Positions 23,901 through 32,149 of a stretch of 64,000 nt of DNA are shown here, piece after piece. The notes beneath the pieces were generated by a model. The model was not told where the DNA came from, searched no databases, and worked only from the letters and a program-made list of their open reading frames with translations. A program made the position numbers and the translations under genes. The DNA is from Ectothiorhodospiraceae bacterium BW-2 (GTDB lineage Bacteria; Pseudomonadota; Gammaproteobacteria; Thiohalomonadales; Thiohalomonadaceae). Position 1 is the stretch's first letter. Every line of letters begins with the position of its first letter. Location: contig CP032507.1 in the NCBI GenBank assembly GCA_008375315.1, positions 496,001-560,000 on the forward strand, written 5' to 3'.

Positions 23901-25363
23901 AGGGGATGGGTCCCTAGTAATATTTCTGCTGCGTCACTAAGGCTATCACCATCGTCATCATCATCACTGTTGTTACCGATACCATCGCCATCGCTATCAA
24001 GCCACTCGGCGGGGTTTAGAGGGAAGGGATCCGCGCCGTCATTAACGCCATCGTTATCGCTATCGGCATCTAGTGGGTCGGTGCCATTTGCAATTTCAAC
24101 ACTATCGTCAACACCATCGCCATCATCATCGCTATCACTATTGTTGCCGATACCATCGCCATCGGTATCAAGCCACTCATTGATGTCTAGTGGGAAAGCA
24201 TCCTCTCCGTCGTTAATGTTGTCGCCATCGCTATCTACTTCTAATGGATTGGTACCGATTGCTGCTTCTTGGCTATCTGTCAGGCCATCACCATCGCTAT
24301 CTGTGCAGGTTGCGTTTTTAACTCCACTGCCATCGCTATAGAAGATGAAGTCACTTTCGTTACAGCCGGCATCTACATAGATGGTAAATGTTGCTAAGGT
24401 CACTGGTGTGATAGGATGCGGGGCAGAGAAAGAGGGATCGGTTGTCTCCTCTGCGTAGGGGCCAACGCTGCTTCCCCCAATAAAGCGCTCTTCTATTGAT
24501 TCGGCGTGCACGGTATATTCGCCCGGTAGTAATGCAATATTAAAGCTACCATCACCCAGTTCCATATAGTCAGAGACTGTAGAGAAGATGGCATTGTCAC
24601 TAATGCGTTTAAACCAGATGTTTGCTCCTAAGATAGGGGTGTCGTCGCTAGGCAGCAGGAATTTGCCTCTGACGATACCATAAGTGTTTGCAAAGTCTGG
24701 TGATGAGTATAGGTGGCTAATAGCTGCTATGTCGTCATTTTTTAGTTCGGGTGTATCACGATATGAAATGGGGTACATCACGGGGTATTCAGTGATAGGC
24801 AGCCCTTGTGTGTCATCGAGCTGAGAGTGGTCTAAACCTACAAAGTGACCTAGTTCATGGACAATGGTCTGTTTAATATCTTCTGTCGCTTTTGTTGCCA
24901 TAAGGTAGCCATTTAGTACTGCACGCCCTTCTATGTAGTTTCCGGTATAGCTGCTCCAGCTAGAGCCGGCAAAGCCTAGAATAAACTCTTTTTGCCCGCT
25001 GCCTTTTAGCATGTCGATGATGGAGCCATCTGTGTCATAAATGACAGGATTCAGGCCATCCGTTGTTGTCATCATGCTGTTATAGTTAGCCGTAGTAACA
25101 TCGACTTCTAGATCACTACCCCGCTGTAGTTGAATAGAGCTTGTAGGGATACTGTTCCAAATTTGCAGGCTGTCGGAAACGAGTTGATCAGCTTGTTCTT
25201 TTGGGAGCGTTCCTAATGTGCCTTGATCAAAATTGAGGCTGATTGTGGGTTGGGAGTAGGTAACGGGGGCACTGTTAAGCGATTTTAGCGGGCCTCCTGC
25301 AAAGCTGGTCGAAAACCAGAGCAGAAGGAGGAGTAAAGGGGGGGCTATTTTTAGTAATTTCAT
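20993..25363 (-). CDS. Large secreted metzincin-like protease with TSP3 and RCC1-type repeats
   Basis: The 1456-residue protein has a signal peptide (residues 1-22, hydrophobic run of leucines, FAGG cleavage) and a zinc site [11 protein letters not shown] (169-179) followed by a Met-turn-like YPVMYPIS (Met196): a matrixin-type metalloprotease. Then come several calcium-binding TSP3-like repeats ([18 protein letters not shown]), two ~260-residue blocks of RCC1-like repeats ([18 protein letters not shown]), an Ig-like/DUF5011 domain ([20 protein letters not shown]) and more TSP3 repeats. The last codon is followed by TAA from an AATAAAAGGGGTCAG motif, so the natural C-terminus may have been replaced. 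It overlaps the upstream gene by 4 nt and is probably exported and surface-associated. Confidence 0.88.
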   Translation of the reverse strand: MKLLKIAPPLLLLLLWFSTSFAGGPLKSLNSAPVTYSQPTISLNFDQGTLGTLPKEQADQLVSDSLQIWNSIPTSSIQLQRGSDLEVDVTTANYNSMMTTTDGLNPVIYDTDGSIIDMLKGSGQKEFILGFAGSSWSSYTGNYIEGRAVLNGYLMATKATEDIKQTIVHELGHFVGLDHSQLDDTQGLPITEYPVMYPISYRDTPELKNDDIAAISHLYSSPDFANTYGIVRGKFLLPSDDTPILGANIWFKRISDNAIFSTVSDYMELGDGSFNIALLPGEYTVHAESIEERFIGGSSVGPYAEETTDPSFSAPHPITPVTLATFTIYVDAGCNESDFIFYSDGSGVKNATCTDSDGDGLTDSQEAAIGTNPLEVDSDGDNINDGEDAFPLDINEWLDTDGDGIGNNSDSDDDGDGVDDSVEIANGTDPLDADSDNDGVNDGADPFPLNPAEWLDSDGDGIGNNSDDDDDGDSLSDAAEILLGTHPLLSDSDGDGANDNLEIDNGYSPLISRYQVSGSWVAGCAMDATQLACWGSDFFGVNSAKPAIEQPIKFEIGSWGHGCLLDTNGVSCWGDNRKGQTTVPTLSNPTDIAVGTDFSCALDASGVQCWGDNSSGQLDIPSLTAPRRIASGYSHSCAIEANGVVCWGADSSGQATPPQLTHPTVIAAGGYHSCAIDEGAVTCWGNDYHGQSSAPTLSNPIALALGMNHSCALDDSGVSCWGDNSSGQITVPELTHPISIGAGYDHSCAIEQTGELICWGKNDYQQSNPTAQLNLADFDGDGLSDSIEQQQLTNWLNWDSDGDNRADGIDAFPTDSTEWLDSDSDGIGNNSDNDDDNDNLIDSIEITLGSYHLYLSDSDGDGASDRDEYYFGHLPLQPRYQVNGSWITSCAMDATQLACWGYNNYGVISTKPTVEQPIKFEINGSGHGCLLDTNGVSCWGDNSNGQTTVPTLSNPTDIAVGRDFSCALDASGVQCWGDNSSGQLDIPSLTAPRRIASGYSHSCAIEANGVVCWGADSSGQATPPQLTHPTVIAAGGFHSCAIDEGTVICWGNNYYGQSSAPTLSNPIALALGINHSCALDDSGVSCWGDNSSGQITVPELTHPISIGAGYDHSCAIEQTGELICWGKNDYQQSNPTAQLNLSDFDGDGIADNADNCPYSLNSNQMDSDEDGHGDVCDAFPDNSVWWQDSDGDGIADSAEISYGMNPFDAADAAGDIDGDGVTNLQEHQNGTDPAQDEEPPLMTLLGDNPLTININESYQEQGATATDNVDGDLTNAIVVTGSVDTQTAGEYTLTYRVSDAAGNAAAPVTRTVIVEAAAGLTTLQQYLAYRYGTRRYTEPTTATLDTDNDGTPDSIDTDDDNDGLSDIEEQQLGTDPLKADSDNDGVNDSIDLFPLDSTESIDTDGDGTGNNADSDDDNDGFSDSEEQLYGTDPLVKDCPSFICGKGGSWLYGVQPE
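21949..22727. repeat. Internal duplication unit 1 of the metalloprotease gene
   Basis: About 780 bp encoding a block of RCC1-like repeats. It is almost identical at DNA level to 23039-23826, apart from a cluster of changes near the outer edges (for example CWGYNNYGV against CWGSDFFGV). Such identity implies a recent duplication or ongoing gene conversion. Confidence 0.88.
23039..23826. repeat. Internal duplication unit 2 of the metalloprotease gene
   Basis: The partner of 21949-22727, ~310 bp away. The intervening sequence encodes TSP3-like aspartate-rich repeats. Both ends of each unit start within the LNLxDFDGDG stretch. Confidence 0.88.
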
Positions 25364-26007
25364 TGGTCACTACTCCTTTCCATTCTGATAAGTAGTGAGA
25401 TAAATTTACCTAAGGGCATTTGGCTCCCTTCTGGCGGGGTTTGAGTCTGAGTTTCAGTCTCTTCCGGTTGGGTTTGACCCTCCTCTCCTGGCTGAATTTG
25501 ACTCCCCTCTGGCGGGGTGGTGCTAAAATCGATCTCTGCTGTTAAAGAGGTTGGCACATCCATAATAAGTTCGCTAATTTCACGGCCATTGGCGACTGTT
25601 TCTGTTGTGCCGTTTTCGATAACATTAAACCGTCCTTGTGTTAAAGCTAGGGGGGAGGAGAAGCCAAGTTCTGAGGGTTCGGGGAGGAAAATCACATAAC
25701 GCTTGCCCTCTTCAAAGGATACAATTTGGTCGTCTCTATGAATGCCATTGTCGTCAATGCCGTTGATTCCAAATTGTGTCAGTTGGTACTCTCTACCTAG
25801 GTTGCCTTTGATGTTATATATCACATCAAATTGAGTTCGGGTGACATAGATACCATTATTATCTTTTTCATTTTTATGTTGTAACACTCGTACATGAGCT
25901 ATGTAGGTGGCGTGGTCGTATAATTTTTGCAAGCCGGCTGGTAAGACGGTTGTACTGAGTGCTACTCCATGTATGTTCAGCAGTATTAATAATAGTATCA
26001 TTCGCAT
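25360..26007 (-). CDS. Secreted protein paired with the metalloprotease
   Basis: About 215 residues. ATG 26007 is preferred because GAGGTG lies just before it; the ATG at 26019 overlaps this ribosome site. A signal peptide ([18 protein letters not shown]) is followed by [40 protein letters not shown] and [20 protein letters not shown]. The Pro/Glu/Thr-rich linker ([20 protein letters not shown]) has two similar TPPEGSQ units. I know no named domain. It overlaps the protease by ATGA, so the two are co-translated and likely act together, perhaps as chaperone or inhibitor; this is inference. Confidence 0.75.
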   Translation of the reverse strand: MRMILLLILLNIHGVALSTTVLPAGLQKLYDHATYIAHVRVLQHKNEKDNNGIYVTRTQFDVIYNIKGNLGREYQLTQFGINGIDDNGIHRDDQIVSFEEGKRYVIFLPEPSELGFSSPLALTQGRFNVIENGTTETVANGREISELIMDVPTSLTAEIDFSTTPPEGSQIQPGEEGQTQPEETETQTQTPPEGSQMPLGKFISLLIRMERSSDQ

Positions 26008-26036
26008 AGTACACCTCATTTAACTTTAACTCTAAC

Positions 26037-26082
26037 TTAGTCTTAACTTTAATTTAGTCTTAACTTCATTTAGTCTTAACTT
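26037..26082. promoter_or_regulatory. Three direct repeats TTAGTCTTAACTT upstream of the secreted pair
   Basis: Exact copies begin at 26037, 26054 and 26070 (spacings 17 and 16 bp), starting ~30 bp before the 26007 start codon. Regular spacing at promoter distance suggests binding sites for a regulator, though simple tandem duplication is possible. The rest of 26083-26455 shows no gene. Confidence 0.5.
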
Positions 26083-26537
26083 TAAGTGCTTTGTTGATCA
26101 ATTCGTTGTCTGGTTGGGCGCTGCCGCACCCCTTTTGGGTGCAATGACGCTGGGGTTAAGTTACGCTTAGTCGTCATGCTCGCTGTTTAGCGGTACTCTC
26201 GATTTTAACGCCGTTGATTTAGGGTCTAGTATAGTCACTTCTGTAGTTTTGAGTCAAAATTATCTTTAATACGATGGAGTCTTTCATTTTGTTAATTTTA
26301 AATACCCTATTAATCTCAGTTGCTTACTTATTAATAGGGCGCGTGCTTTAGCCGAGAAAAGTAGGAGTTAGTGTACCTTAGGATCGTTTTTTGCTCAGTG
26401 GTGTTGCGTCGGTAGGGCGATTTAGGGGCGATTCTGTTGTGGGTCAGGGTCTGTCGTAACCTTACGCCACCATAGCGTAAAAAGCCCCGAAAAATTTGTT
26501 TCACTACTCCCCTGATGAACCACAGAGGAGAACAGAG

Positions 26538-26924
26538 ATGCCGAACCCCACCCTAGCAGCCGTATCACAGGCCTTTAAAGATTGGCGGGAGAACCCAGAA
26601 AAGAGCGCGCGAAGCCGAATTCCCGAGGCGCTGCAACAACAAGCCGTAGCGTTAATAGGCCACTACCCGGTGAGCCACATACTCAAAGCGCTGCGCATCA
26701 ATTACCGTCAACTCAGTAGCTGGAAGAAGAGCCGGGAGGAGAACGACACCATCCCGGGATTCATCGCGCTTGAGCCGTCAGAGCCGACTAGCGAACCTCT
26801 TTTGGCTCTCAAGTGGACGACCGAAACCACTACCGGCCGGCCATTGAGTGTGGAGGGCGAGTTATCACCGGAACAATGGCGGCAACTGCTTCCCCTGCTC
26901 AGTCAGATGGGAGCTAACTCATGA
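26538..26924 (+). CDS. tnpA: IS66 accessory protein TnpA
   Basis: 128 residues from ATG 26538 behind GAGGAG, with one residue (A for T in QQQAVALIG) different from the left copy. The helix-turn-helix-like region and family tail (RPLSVEGELSPEQWRQLLPL) are as in the left copy. It overlaps tnpB by 4 nt. Confidence 0.9.
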   Translation: MPNPTLAAVSQAFKDWRENPEKSARSRIPEALQQQAVALIGHYPVSHILKALRINYRQLSSWKKSREENDTIPGFIALEPSEPTSEPLLALKWTTETTTGRPLSVEGELSPEQWRQLLPLLSQMGANS

Positions 26925-27232
26925 TCTACCTCACAGAACAGACTCCGGTGATGATAGCGACAGCACCGGCTGATTTTCGCCGTGGCATCGACGGCTTTGT
27001 CGCGCTGTGCCAACACCAACTCGGCCAACAGCCGCGCTCGGGCACCGTGTTTGCCTTTATTAACCGCTCTAAAACGATGATTCGCCTGCTGGTCTATGAG
27101 AACAATGGCTACTGGCTGATGACCAAACGCCTCTCCAAAGGCAAATACCGGGGTTGGCCTCGCCCGGCAGAGCCGATAAGTGCGATTAAGGCACAACAAC
27201 TACGCCAACTCCTCTCAAATTTGGTAAAATAG
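26921..27232 (+). CDS. tnpB: IS66 accessory protein TnpB
   Basis: 103 residues, identical to the left copy except the last residue (K for R). The RRGIDGFVAL and SKGKYRGWP signatures are present. The 4-bp gap to tnpC and shared orientation indicate one operon. Confidence 0.93.
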   Translation: MIYLTEQTPVMIATAPADFRRGIDGFVALCQHQLGQQPRSGTVFAFINRSKTMIRLLVYENNGYWLMTKRLSKGKYRGWPRPAEPISAIKAQQLRQLLSNLVK

Positions 27233-27236
27233 TGCC

Positions 27237-28928
27237 ATGACAGAGTTTAAAACATTGAGTAAAACCGAGATTGAGGAGCTGATTGAGCGTGTTGAGAGAG
27301 CCATTGCAGAAGATTTGGCCCTCTCTAAAGCCGATATGCAGCTACTGTTGGGTGTTTTGTTAATGGTCACAGAGCTACAGATCTCATTGTCTCTGAAAGA
27401 TGTCACGATACACAAATTGCGTAAACTGGCTGGGATAATCAGCAGCTCAGAGAAACACTCTGCGGTTATTCCTGATGGCGATGCGTCAAACGACTCGGAT
27501 GGCACCCAAAAGAGCGATGCAGCTACTTCAAAACCCGACGGTAACAGCGAGTCAACCGCATCAGGCAAGCCGAAGAAAAAGCCATCGACTCAAAAAGCAG
27601 AGCGGGTGATTCGGTTGCAGTGCCATCACAACCATGATGAGCTGAAGGCGGGACAGCTCTGCCCAGAATGCGGTCATGGCCGGCTCTACATCTATCAGCC
27701 GGTGATACGGGTACGGATTCAGGGCGAGCCCCCTTTAAGTGCGGTCGAACATATTTTCGAGCGGCTGCGCTGCAATAGCTGTGGCGCCTACTTTACCGCG
27801 ACCCCTACAGACGATTTTCAGCAAGATGGCGGCATGAATCAGCTCTATGGCTACAGCGCCCGGGCTATTATCGCGCTTCACCGCCACTTTGCCGGTCTGC
27901 CGCTTCACCGGCAGCAGACGCTGCAGCAGATATTAGGGGTGCCACTGACTGCGTCGTCACTCTATGACCAGACCGAGTCTGTCGCCAATGATGGCTTCGT
28001 GGTATTTAAGGCACTCAAACAACTCGCTGCTGATGCGCCCCACTTCAATCTGGATGATACACCCAACCGGATTTTGAATCAGGGCACGATTCTGAAGCCT
28101 GACAGACGGAGCGGTCAACTTAAACCCCGCAGCGGTACTTTCACTTCCGGCTTAATCGCGACACTGGAGAGTGGCCAACAAATCGTGCTCTACCAGACCG
28201 ATATCGGCCATGCCGGAGAGTTGATCGATGAGATTCTGCGTCTGCGCCATCCCGGGTTAGCCAAACCCACTATCATGTGCGATGCGCTCAGTCGCAATCT
28301 GCCTACGGTGCTGGATGAAACACAGCGACACGATACATTCTGCAACAGCCACTGTAGGCGGGGGTTTGTGGATGTGGCAGAGCTGCATCCGGATAAAGTC
28401 CCGTGGGTGTTAGAGCTCTATGGCCAGGTCTGGCACCACGATACGCACTGCAAGAAGCAGAAGTATACCCCGGCAGAGCGGCTGGCTTACCATCAGCAGC
28501 ACTCGCTGCCGCTGATGGCGCAGCTCAAACAGTGGGGCGAGACGCAGATTGAGAGTGGCGATGTCGAGGAAAACAGTTCGCTGGGCAAAGCAATCCGCTA
28601 TCTGCTCAACCATTACGACAAGCTGACTGCCTTTTGCCGCATTGAGGGGGCGCAAATCGATAATAACATTATGGAACGTATGCTCAAGCTGGTGATTCGG
28701 GGACGGCGTAACAGCCTCTTCTTCAGAACGCTCGGCGGAGCCGGTGTTGCCGATGTCATTCTCTCTCTGGTCGCCACTTGCTATTTGGCCGGGGTCAATC
28801 CGTTTGATTACCTGGTGGCGTTGCAGCGTTATGCCCATCAGGTTAATCGTCATCCAGAGTTGTGGTTCCCCTGGAACTATCAGCAGACGCTGGCATCGTT
28901 GTCAGCTCCTCTAAAAGCTGCGGCTTAA
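27237..28928 (+). CDS. tnpC: IS66 transposase TnpC, intact
   Basis: The 563-residue transposase has an N-terminal coiled coil with leucine-zipper character (EIEELIERVERAIAEDLALS), a basic linker, a zinc-binding region (CHHNHDELKAGQLCPECGHG and LRCNSCGAYF) and the DDE catalytic domain. It shows NLDDTPNRILNQG, TFCNSHCRRGFVDVAE and DNNIMERMLKLVIRGRRNSL. It differs from the left copy by scattered substitutions, a 2-residue length change in the linker and the absence of the frameshift. Confidence 0.95.
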   Translation: MTEFKTLSKTEIEELIERVERAIAEDLALSKADMQLLLGVLLMVTELQISLSLKDVTIHKLRKLAGIISSSEKHSAVIPDGDASNDSDGTQKSDAATSKPDGNSESTASGKPKKKPSTQKAERVIRLQCHHNHDELKAGQLCPECGHGRLYIYQPVIRVRIQGEPPLSAVEHIFERLRCNSCGAYFTATPTDDFQQDGGMNQLYGYSARAIIALHRHFAGLPLHRQQTLQQILGVPLTASSLYDQTESVANDGFVVFKALKQLAADAPHFNLDDTPNRILNQGTILKPDRRSGQLKPRSGTFTSGLIATLESGQQIVLYQTDIGHAGELIDEILRLRHPGLAKPTIMCDALSRNLPTVLDETQRHDTFCNSHCRRGFVDVAELHPDKVPWVLELYGQVWHHDTHCKKQKYTPAERLAYHQQHSLPLMAQLKQWGETQIESGDVEENSSLGKAIRYLLNHYDKLTAFCRIEGAQIDNNIMERMLKLVIRGRRNSLFFRTLGGAGVADVILSLVATCYLAGVNPFDYLVALQRYAHQVNRHPELWFPWNYQQTLASLSAPLKAAA

Positions 28929-29012
28929 CCGAGCCTACTCCCTCCCTCTGTTTAAGTCTATCAGGCCGGCCCCGGGGCTGTCACGCTATGGTGGCGTAAG
29001 GTTACGTCTGTC

Positions 29013-29362
29013 ATGGGTTGGTTTTGTGTGCGATGGGGTGGCGCTAGCAGAAAATTGACTCTTTTTTTAAATTTAAATCAGAGTCACTCTTGTTAAAGGG
29101 GGCTTTAAACGGTTAGGGCCATTAACAGGCTTTGTTCTTTGTTTCGCTATTTTTTGCCCCACCCATCGTGCTATGTTGCTGTGTAAGCTTACGATTTTGT
29201 GTTGCCACAGCGCAGCTTATATTCACTCTGTACCCCTGAAAATTTTTTTTATTTGCCCTTGCTAAATCGCGCAGATGTAGTTAGAGTTATTCCTAAGTTA
29301 GCGTTAAGTGTAGCGTAGCTGTCCCATATAGCTATCGTTACATTGCAATCTGACGGTAAAGT
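29013..29362. other. Intergenic stretch with a degenerate MITE end
   Basis: No gene is visible. GGCTTTGTTCTTTGTTTCGC and TATTTTTTGCCCCACCC (29118-29156) match the right half of the 114-bp MITE with several changes. The AT-rich 29225-29330 region may contain the promoter of the downstream gene. Confidence 0.45.
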
Positions 29363-30052
29363 GTGGCACTAGTAGCCCGTTTCTGCTTGGTGGCAGTTGG
29401 GGGTTGCGCTTTGAGCACAGAGGTTGATGTGGATATAGATAAAAAGTGGGTCGTTGCGCTGCCGGTGGTGGCATTAGGTGGTTTTTTGGTCGGTCGGTTG
29501 AGTGTTGAGCCGACAGTGCCGATGCCATTGATGGTTGCTTCGCCCTCCCCTGCTCCGGTGAGTGTCGCTACAGCGGCTGATTCGGTGGAGGTGAGTGAGC
29601 CGGGTTGTCAGGCTACTCCAACGCCTGTGGCGTTACAGGGGGATCTCTCCTCTGCTACTCGTTTGTCTTCGTCCACTGTGGTTTCTGAGGCTGTCTCTTC
29701 ATCCGTGGATGGGGGTTCGGGCAGTTCGGCTTATGTGTCGCCGTTGGGGGAGTATATTCCGGTTGATGCGTTGCCTGTCGATAGTGGCGGGCCGGTTAAT
29801 GTGGGGGAGTATGTTCCGGTGGATGCCATGCCGGTCGATGTGGCGGGGTTGCCTGCGAATGTGGGTGAGTTGATTCCGGTTGATGCGGTTATGGTGGGTT
29901 ATGGGGCGGGGGTGCCGGTGGCAGATCCCGAGAAAACACTGGGGAAGTTGGTTCCTGTTGATCCTGTTCTGGGTGCGCCGGTTGATCCGGCTAGTTATGC
30001 GCCGGGGGGTGGGGTTGGGGAGTTGGTTCCTGTTGAAAATATATTGTTCTAA
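29363..30052 (+). CDS. Membrane-anchored protein with PVD repeats, unknown function
   Basis: The 229-residue frame has one hydrophobic segment (WVVALPVVALGGFLVGRL), a Ser/Ala/Pro/Val-rich linker and five imperfect C-terminal repeats: LGEYIPVDALPVD, VGEYVPVDAMPVD, VGELIPVDAVMV, LGKLVPVDPVLG, VGELVPVENILF. The start is uncertain: GTG 29363, or a TTG at about 29411 giving MSTEVDVDIDKKWVV, which would place the hydrophobic segment as an N-terminal anchor. Codon choice is strongly GTG/GCG/GGG-biased. I do not know this repeat family. Confidence 0.6.
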   Translation: MALVARFCLVAVGGCALSTEVDVDIDKKWVVALPVVALGGFLVGRLSVEPTVPMPLMVASPSPAPVSVATAADSVEVSEPGCQATPTPVALQGDLSSATRLSSSTVVSEAVSSSVDGGSGSSAYVSPLGEYIPVDALPVDSGGPVNVGEYVPVDAMPVDVAGLPANVGELIPVDAVMVGYGAGVPVADPEKTLGKLVPVDPVLGAPVDPASYAPGGGVGELVPVENILF

Positions 30053-30105
30053 ATTATTAATTTTGTACCGATCATAAATATTGAAACAGTTTCAGGAGAA
30101 TGATG

Positions 30106-30474
30106 ATGAAAAAAACAGCTATTCTAGCTAATGCAGTACTTGCTTCTACACTATTACTCAATGCATCTATCACATGGGGGGCTAATGCTTGGATTGGCGG
30201 TATAAATGTAACCAAAATAGTTACAACTGACGGCTCCCATGGAGGATGTATGGCCGCTTTATCTATAGACCCTAAAAGTAAACTAAGTAGCTGTGGCAGT
30301 GAGTTTGTTACTTTTAGCTGTACAGGAGTAAACACAACTGTAAATAACGCAAATAATATGTTTGATACTGCTAAAATGGCCTATGCACTAAACAAACCAG
30401 TTGCTCTTGGAATTACTGATGAAAAAGGGCATGATGGTTATTGCCAAGTTTATAGATTTCATCTACTCCCCTAA
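30106..30474 (+). CDS. Small secreted cysteine-containing protein
   Basis: About 122 residues. The third of three successive ATGs (30106) is best placed, 7 nt after AGGAG. A signal peptide (MKKTAILANAVLASTLLLNA, cleavage near TWGA-NA) precedes a ~95-residue mature part with four cysteines: GGCMAALSIDPKSKLSSCGS, FVTFSCTGVNTTVNN and HDGYCQVYRFHLLP. Similar small exported proteins of unknown role occur in gammaproteobacteria. The four Cys could form two disulfides in the periplasm. Codon use differs from the gene before it. Confidence 0.72.
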   Translation: MKKTAILANAVLASTLLLNASITWGANAWIGGINVTKIVTTDGSHGGCMAALSIDPKSKLSSCGSEFVTFSCTGVNTTVNNANNMFDTAKMAYALNKPVALGITDEKGHDGYCQVYRFHLLP

Positions 30475-31020
30475 CATTAAGCATCAGCAACTTCCCAGCT
30501 CCATGATTAGATAGATTTTGTGCAGTCACATGATATATACTTAACGCGGTAGAGTGATGAGCTTTTCTGGTTTATAAAATATTAATAATTTCAGTTGCTT
30601 GCAGGTTAACAAAGTTTATTCACCACCCGTGCAGAGTATAAATCCAATCACTGGAGCTAAGCTGATTAGTGCTTGATGTGTTTGCGCTGTACCCGCATAT
30701 AGTGTTCATTGGGAAGTAGTCCACTATACATTGTGCTTTCTGAGATACAGCGCGAGAGCCTCGTGCTTGGTTAGCCTACCGTTTTACCACACCCATATTC
30801 TCACTTTATTGGGTCGTTCCGGCTTGTAGCTATCCACAAATTGAGCACTGCCGTCTGCCGCCGTTTTCTCTGCAATCCAACAGAAGCCTCTACTGAGCCC
30901 ACGATTGCCCTATCCATAGCCATTTTATGGCTGTGGTTAAATTATCGGCATTGGACATAGCGACGACTTACACTTCTATAACTTGGGAGTAAAGTGATCG
31001 GCGACAAATTCTTTGGTTCC
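30475..31020. other. 546-bp intergenic stretch without an identifiable gene
   Basis: No convincing coding sequence on either strand. A minus-strand run near 30830-30890 (WIAEKTAADGSAQFVDSYKP) may be a decayed gene. GGCATTGGACATAGCGACGA at 30946-30965 matches part of the RAYT gene near 14783, so another small transposase scrap is likely here. Confidence 0.45.
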
Positions 31021-32049
31021 TTATTTAATTAAGGCCACACCCGCTGAAACTGTCTTATTAGATATAAGAAATAGAGCGCCTGTTGGCTCCAAATGATATT
31101 CTACAGGCCAATCTACTACTGAATTATAGCAAAGAGAATAGTCAGGCCGAATTTTAGATATTTTTATTAACAAATTATAATTCCCACGCTTTTCTAGTAT
31201 TGTATTAGCAAGCATCACATAAGAAAGCCGAGAATAATGACAATAAGTATCCCAAATTGATAGTGTGTCTGACCAGATTTGTCCGTAGCCTTCATGTATC
31301 ATCACTAGATCAAGAACCGGCGAGAATATACCGATATTCTGTTGTTGGACTAATCGAATGAATACTGGTTCAGGATGATTCGATGTCAACGACACCTCTA
31401 TCTTTTTAATCTGTTTTGGTGAATTTAATGGTAGATGTAATGGTGCAATCGTCAATTTTGGTCGAACATGTTTTGGTATTCGCTCTAATGCCCTAGCAAC
31501 AAGGCAACAAGGATTACTAAGATACCGCAAAGCTTCCGCGATTTGTTGGGCATAGATTTGTGCCCCTTCGAGTTTAGTATGAACACCTTTAAACTTCATT
31601 TCTAAACCAGATAAGCCAACAACGCTCACTTCAATTACTGGCAAACCGTATTGCCTCGAAATTCCAATAAATTGATCATAATGCGGCAATTCACAAGCCG
31701 GGCGATTCAAAGGTTCCGGCAATAACACCGTAACAGGAAGAATTCCTGATTCAAGCAGAGTTACATAAACATAACGCTTTTCAATTTCGAGACTATTTGT
31801 TCCACGTCGAGTATCTTCAATTAGCGGTTCAATAAGACAAATATCAGGTCGCCACGCCACCACATTTGCTAAACGAACTAGCCCCCCATCAGATAAACGA
31901 TTGCCAGGATAAGTAATCTGTCGAATTTCCGATACGCCAAGCCGTGCACTATACTCTCGACGCAAAACCTCAACATAACCAGTAACCTCACCAGTGATGT
32001 GATTAATAGTTTGGTGGCTAACAGAAGCGCCAAAGACAGCAAGTTTCAT
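31021..32049 (-). CDS. SGNH/GDSL-hydrolase-like protein
   Basis: The 342-residue protein has the block pattern of SGNH hydrolases: FGASVSHQ (nucleophile Ser) at the N-terminus, TYPGNRLSDGG (Gly/Asn block) and GVHTKLEGAQIYAQQIAEAL (catalytic His region). A ~150-residue C-terminal extension of beta-rich type follows. In polysaccharide loci these enzymes usually add or remove O-acyl groups. It is the last gene of the minus-strand polysaccharide cluster. Confidence 0.68.
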   Translation of the reverse strand: MKLAVFGASVSHQTINHITGEVTGYVEVLRREYSARLGVSEIRQITYPGNRLSDGGLVRLANVVAWRPDICLIEPLIEDTRRGTNSLEIEKRYVYVTLLESGILPVTVLLPEPLNRPACELPHYDQFIGISRQYGLPVIEVSVVGLSGLEMKFKGVHTKLEGAQIYAQQIAEALRYLSNPCCLVARALERIPKHVRPKLTIAPLHLPLNSPKQIKKIEVSLTSNHPEPVFIRLVQQQNIGIFSPVLDLVMIHEGYGQIWSDTLSIWDTYCHYSRLSYVMLANTILEKRGNYNLLIKISKIRPDYSLCYNSVVDWPVEYHLEPTGALFLISNKTVSAGVALIK

Positions 32050-32149
32050 AGGTCAAAGCTAATCGCATTATGGATCTTATGTAGCATACAATCACTTTCA
32101 TTTTCTCATAAAGTAGGATGTGGTTTTGGTTAAGCTACCACATAGCGGT

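Larger units (their letters stand above)
26456..29005 (+). mobile_element. IS66-family insertion sequence, right copy (2550 bp)
   Basis: The ends GTAACCTTACGCCACCATAG and complement match the left copy. Flanks show a 7-bp direct repeat GTCTGTC (26449-26455 and 29006-29012), one base short of the usual IS66 8 bp. It has three intact genes, so it is the likely autonomous copy. The two copies have different target sites and so inserted independently. Confidence 0.93.

Noticed and set aside
23871-24341. Serine/proline-rich 156-residue frame opposite the metalloprotease
   Set aside because: It is the antisense shadow of aspartate-rich TSP3 repeats (GAT/GAC repeats read backwards).
3634-29005. Composite transposon bounded by the two inverted IS66 copies
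   Set aside because: Each copy has its own target duplication (GACTAAAG and GTCTGTC), so they inserted independently; no duplication encloses the whole 25 kb.
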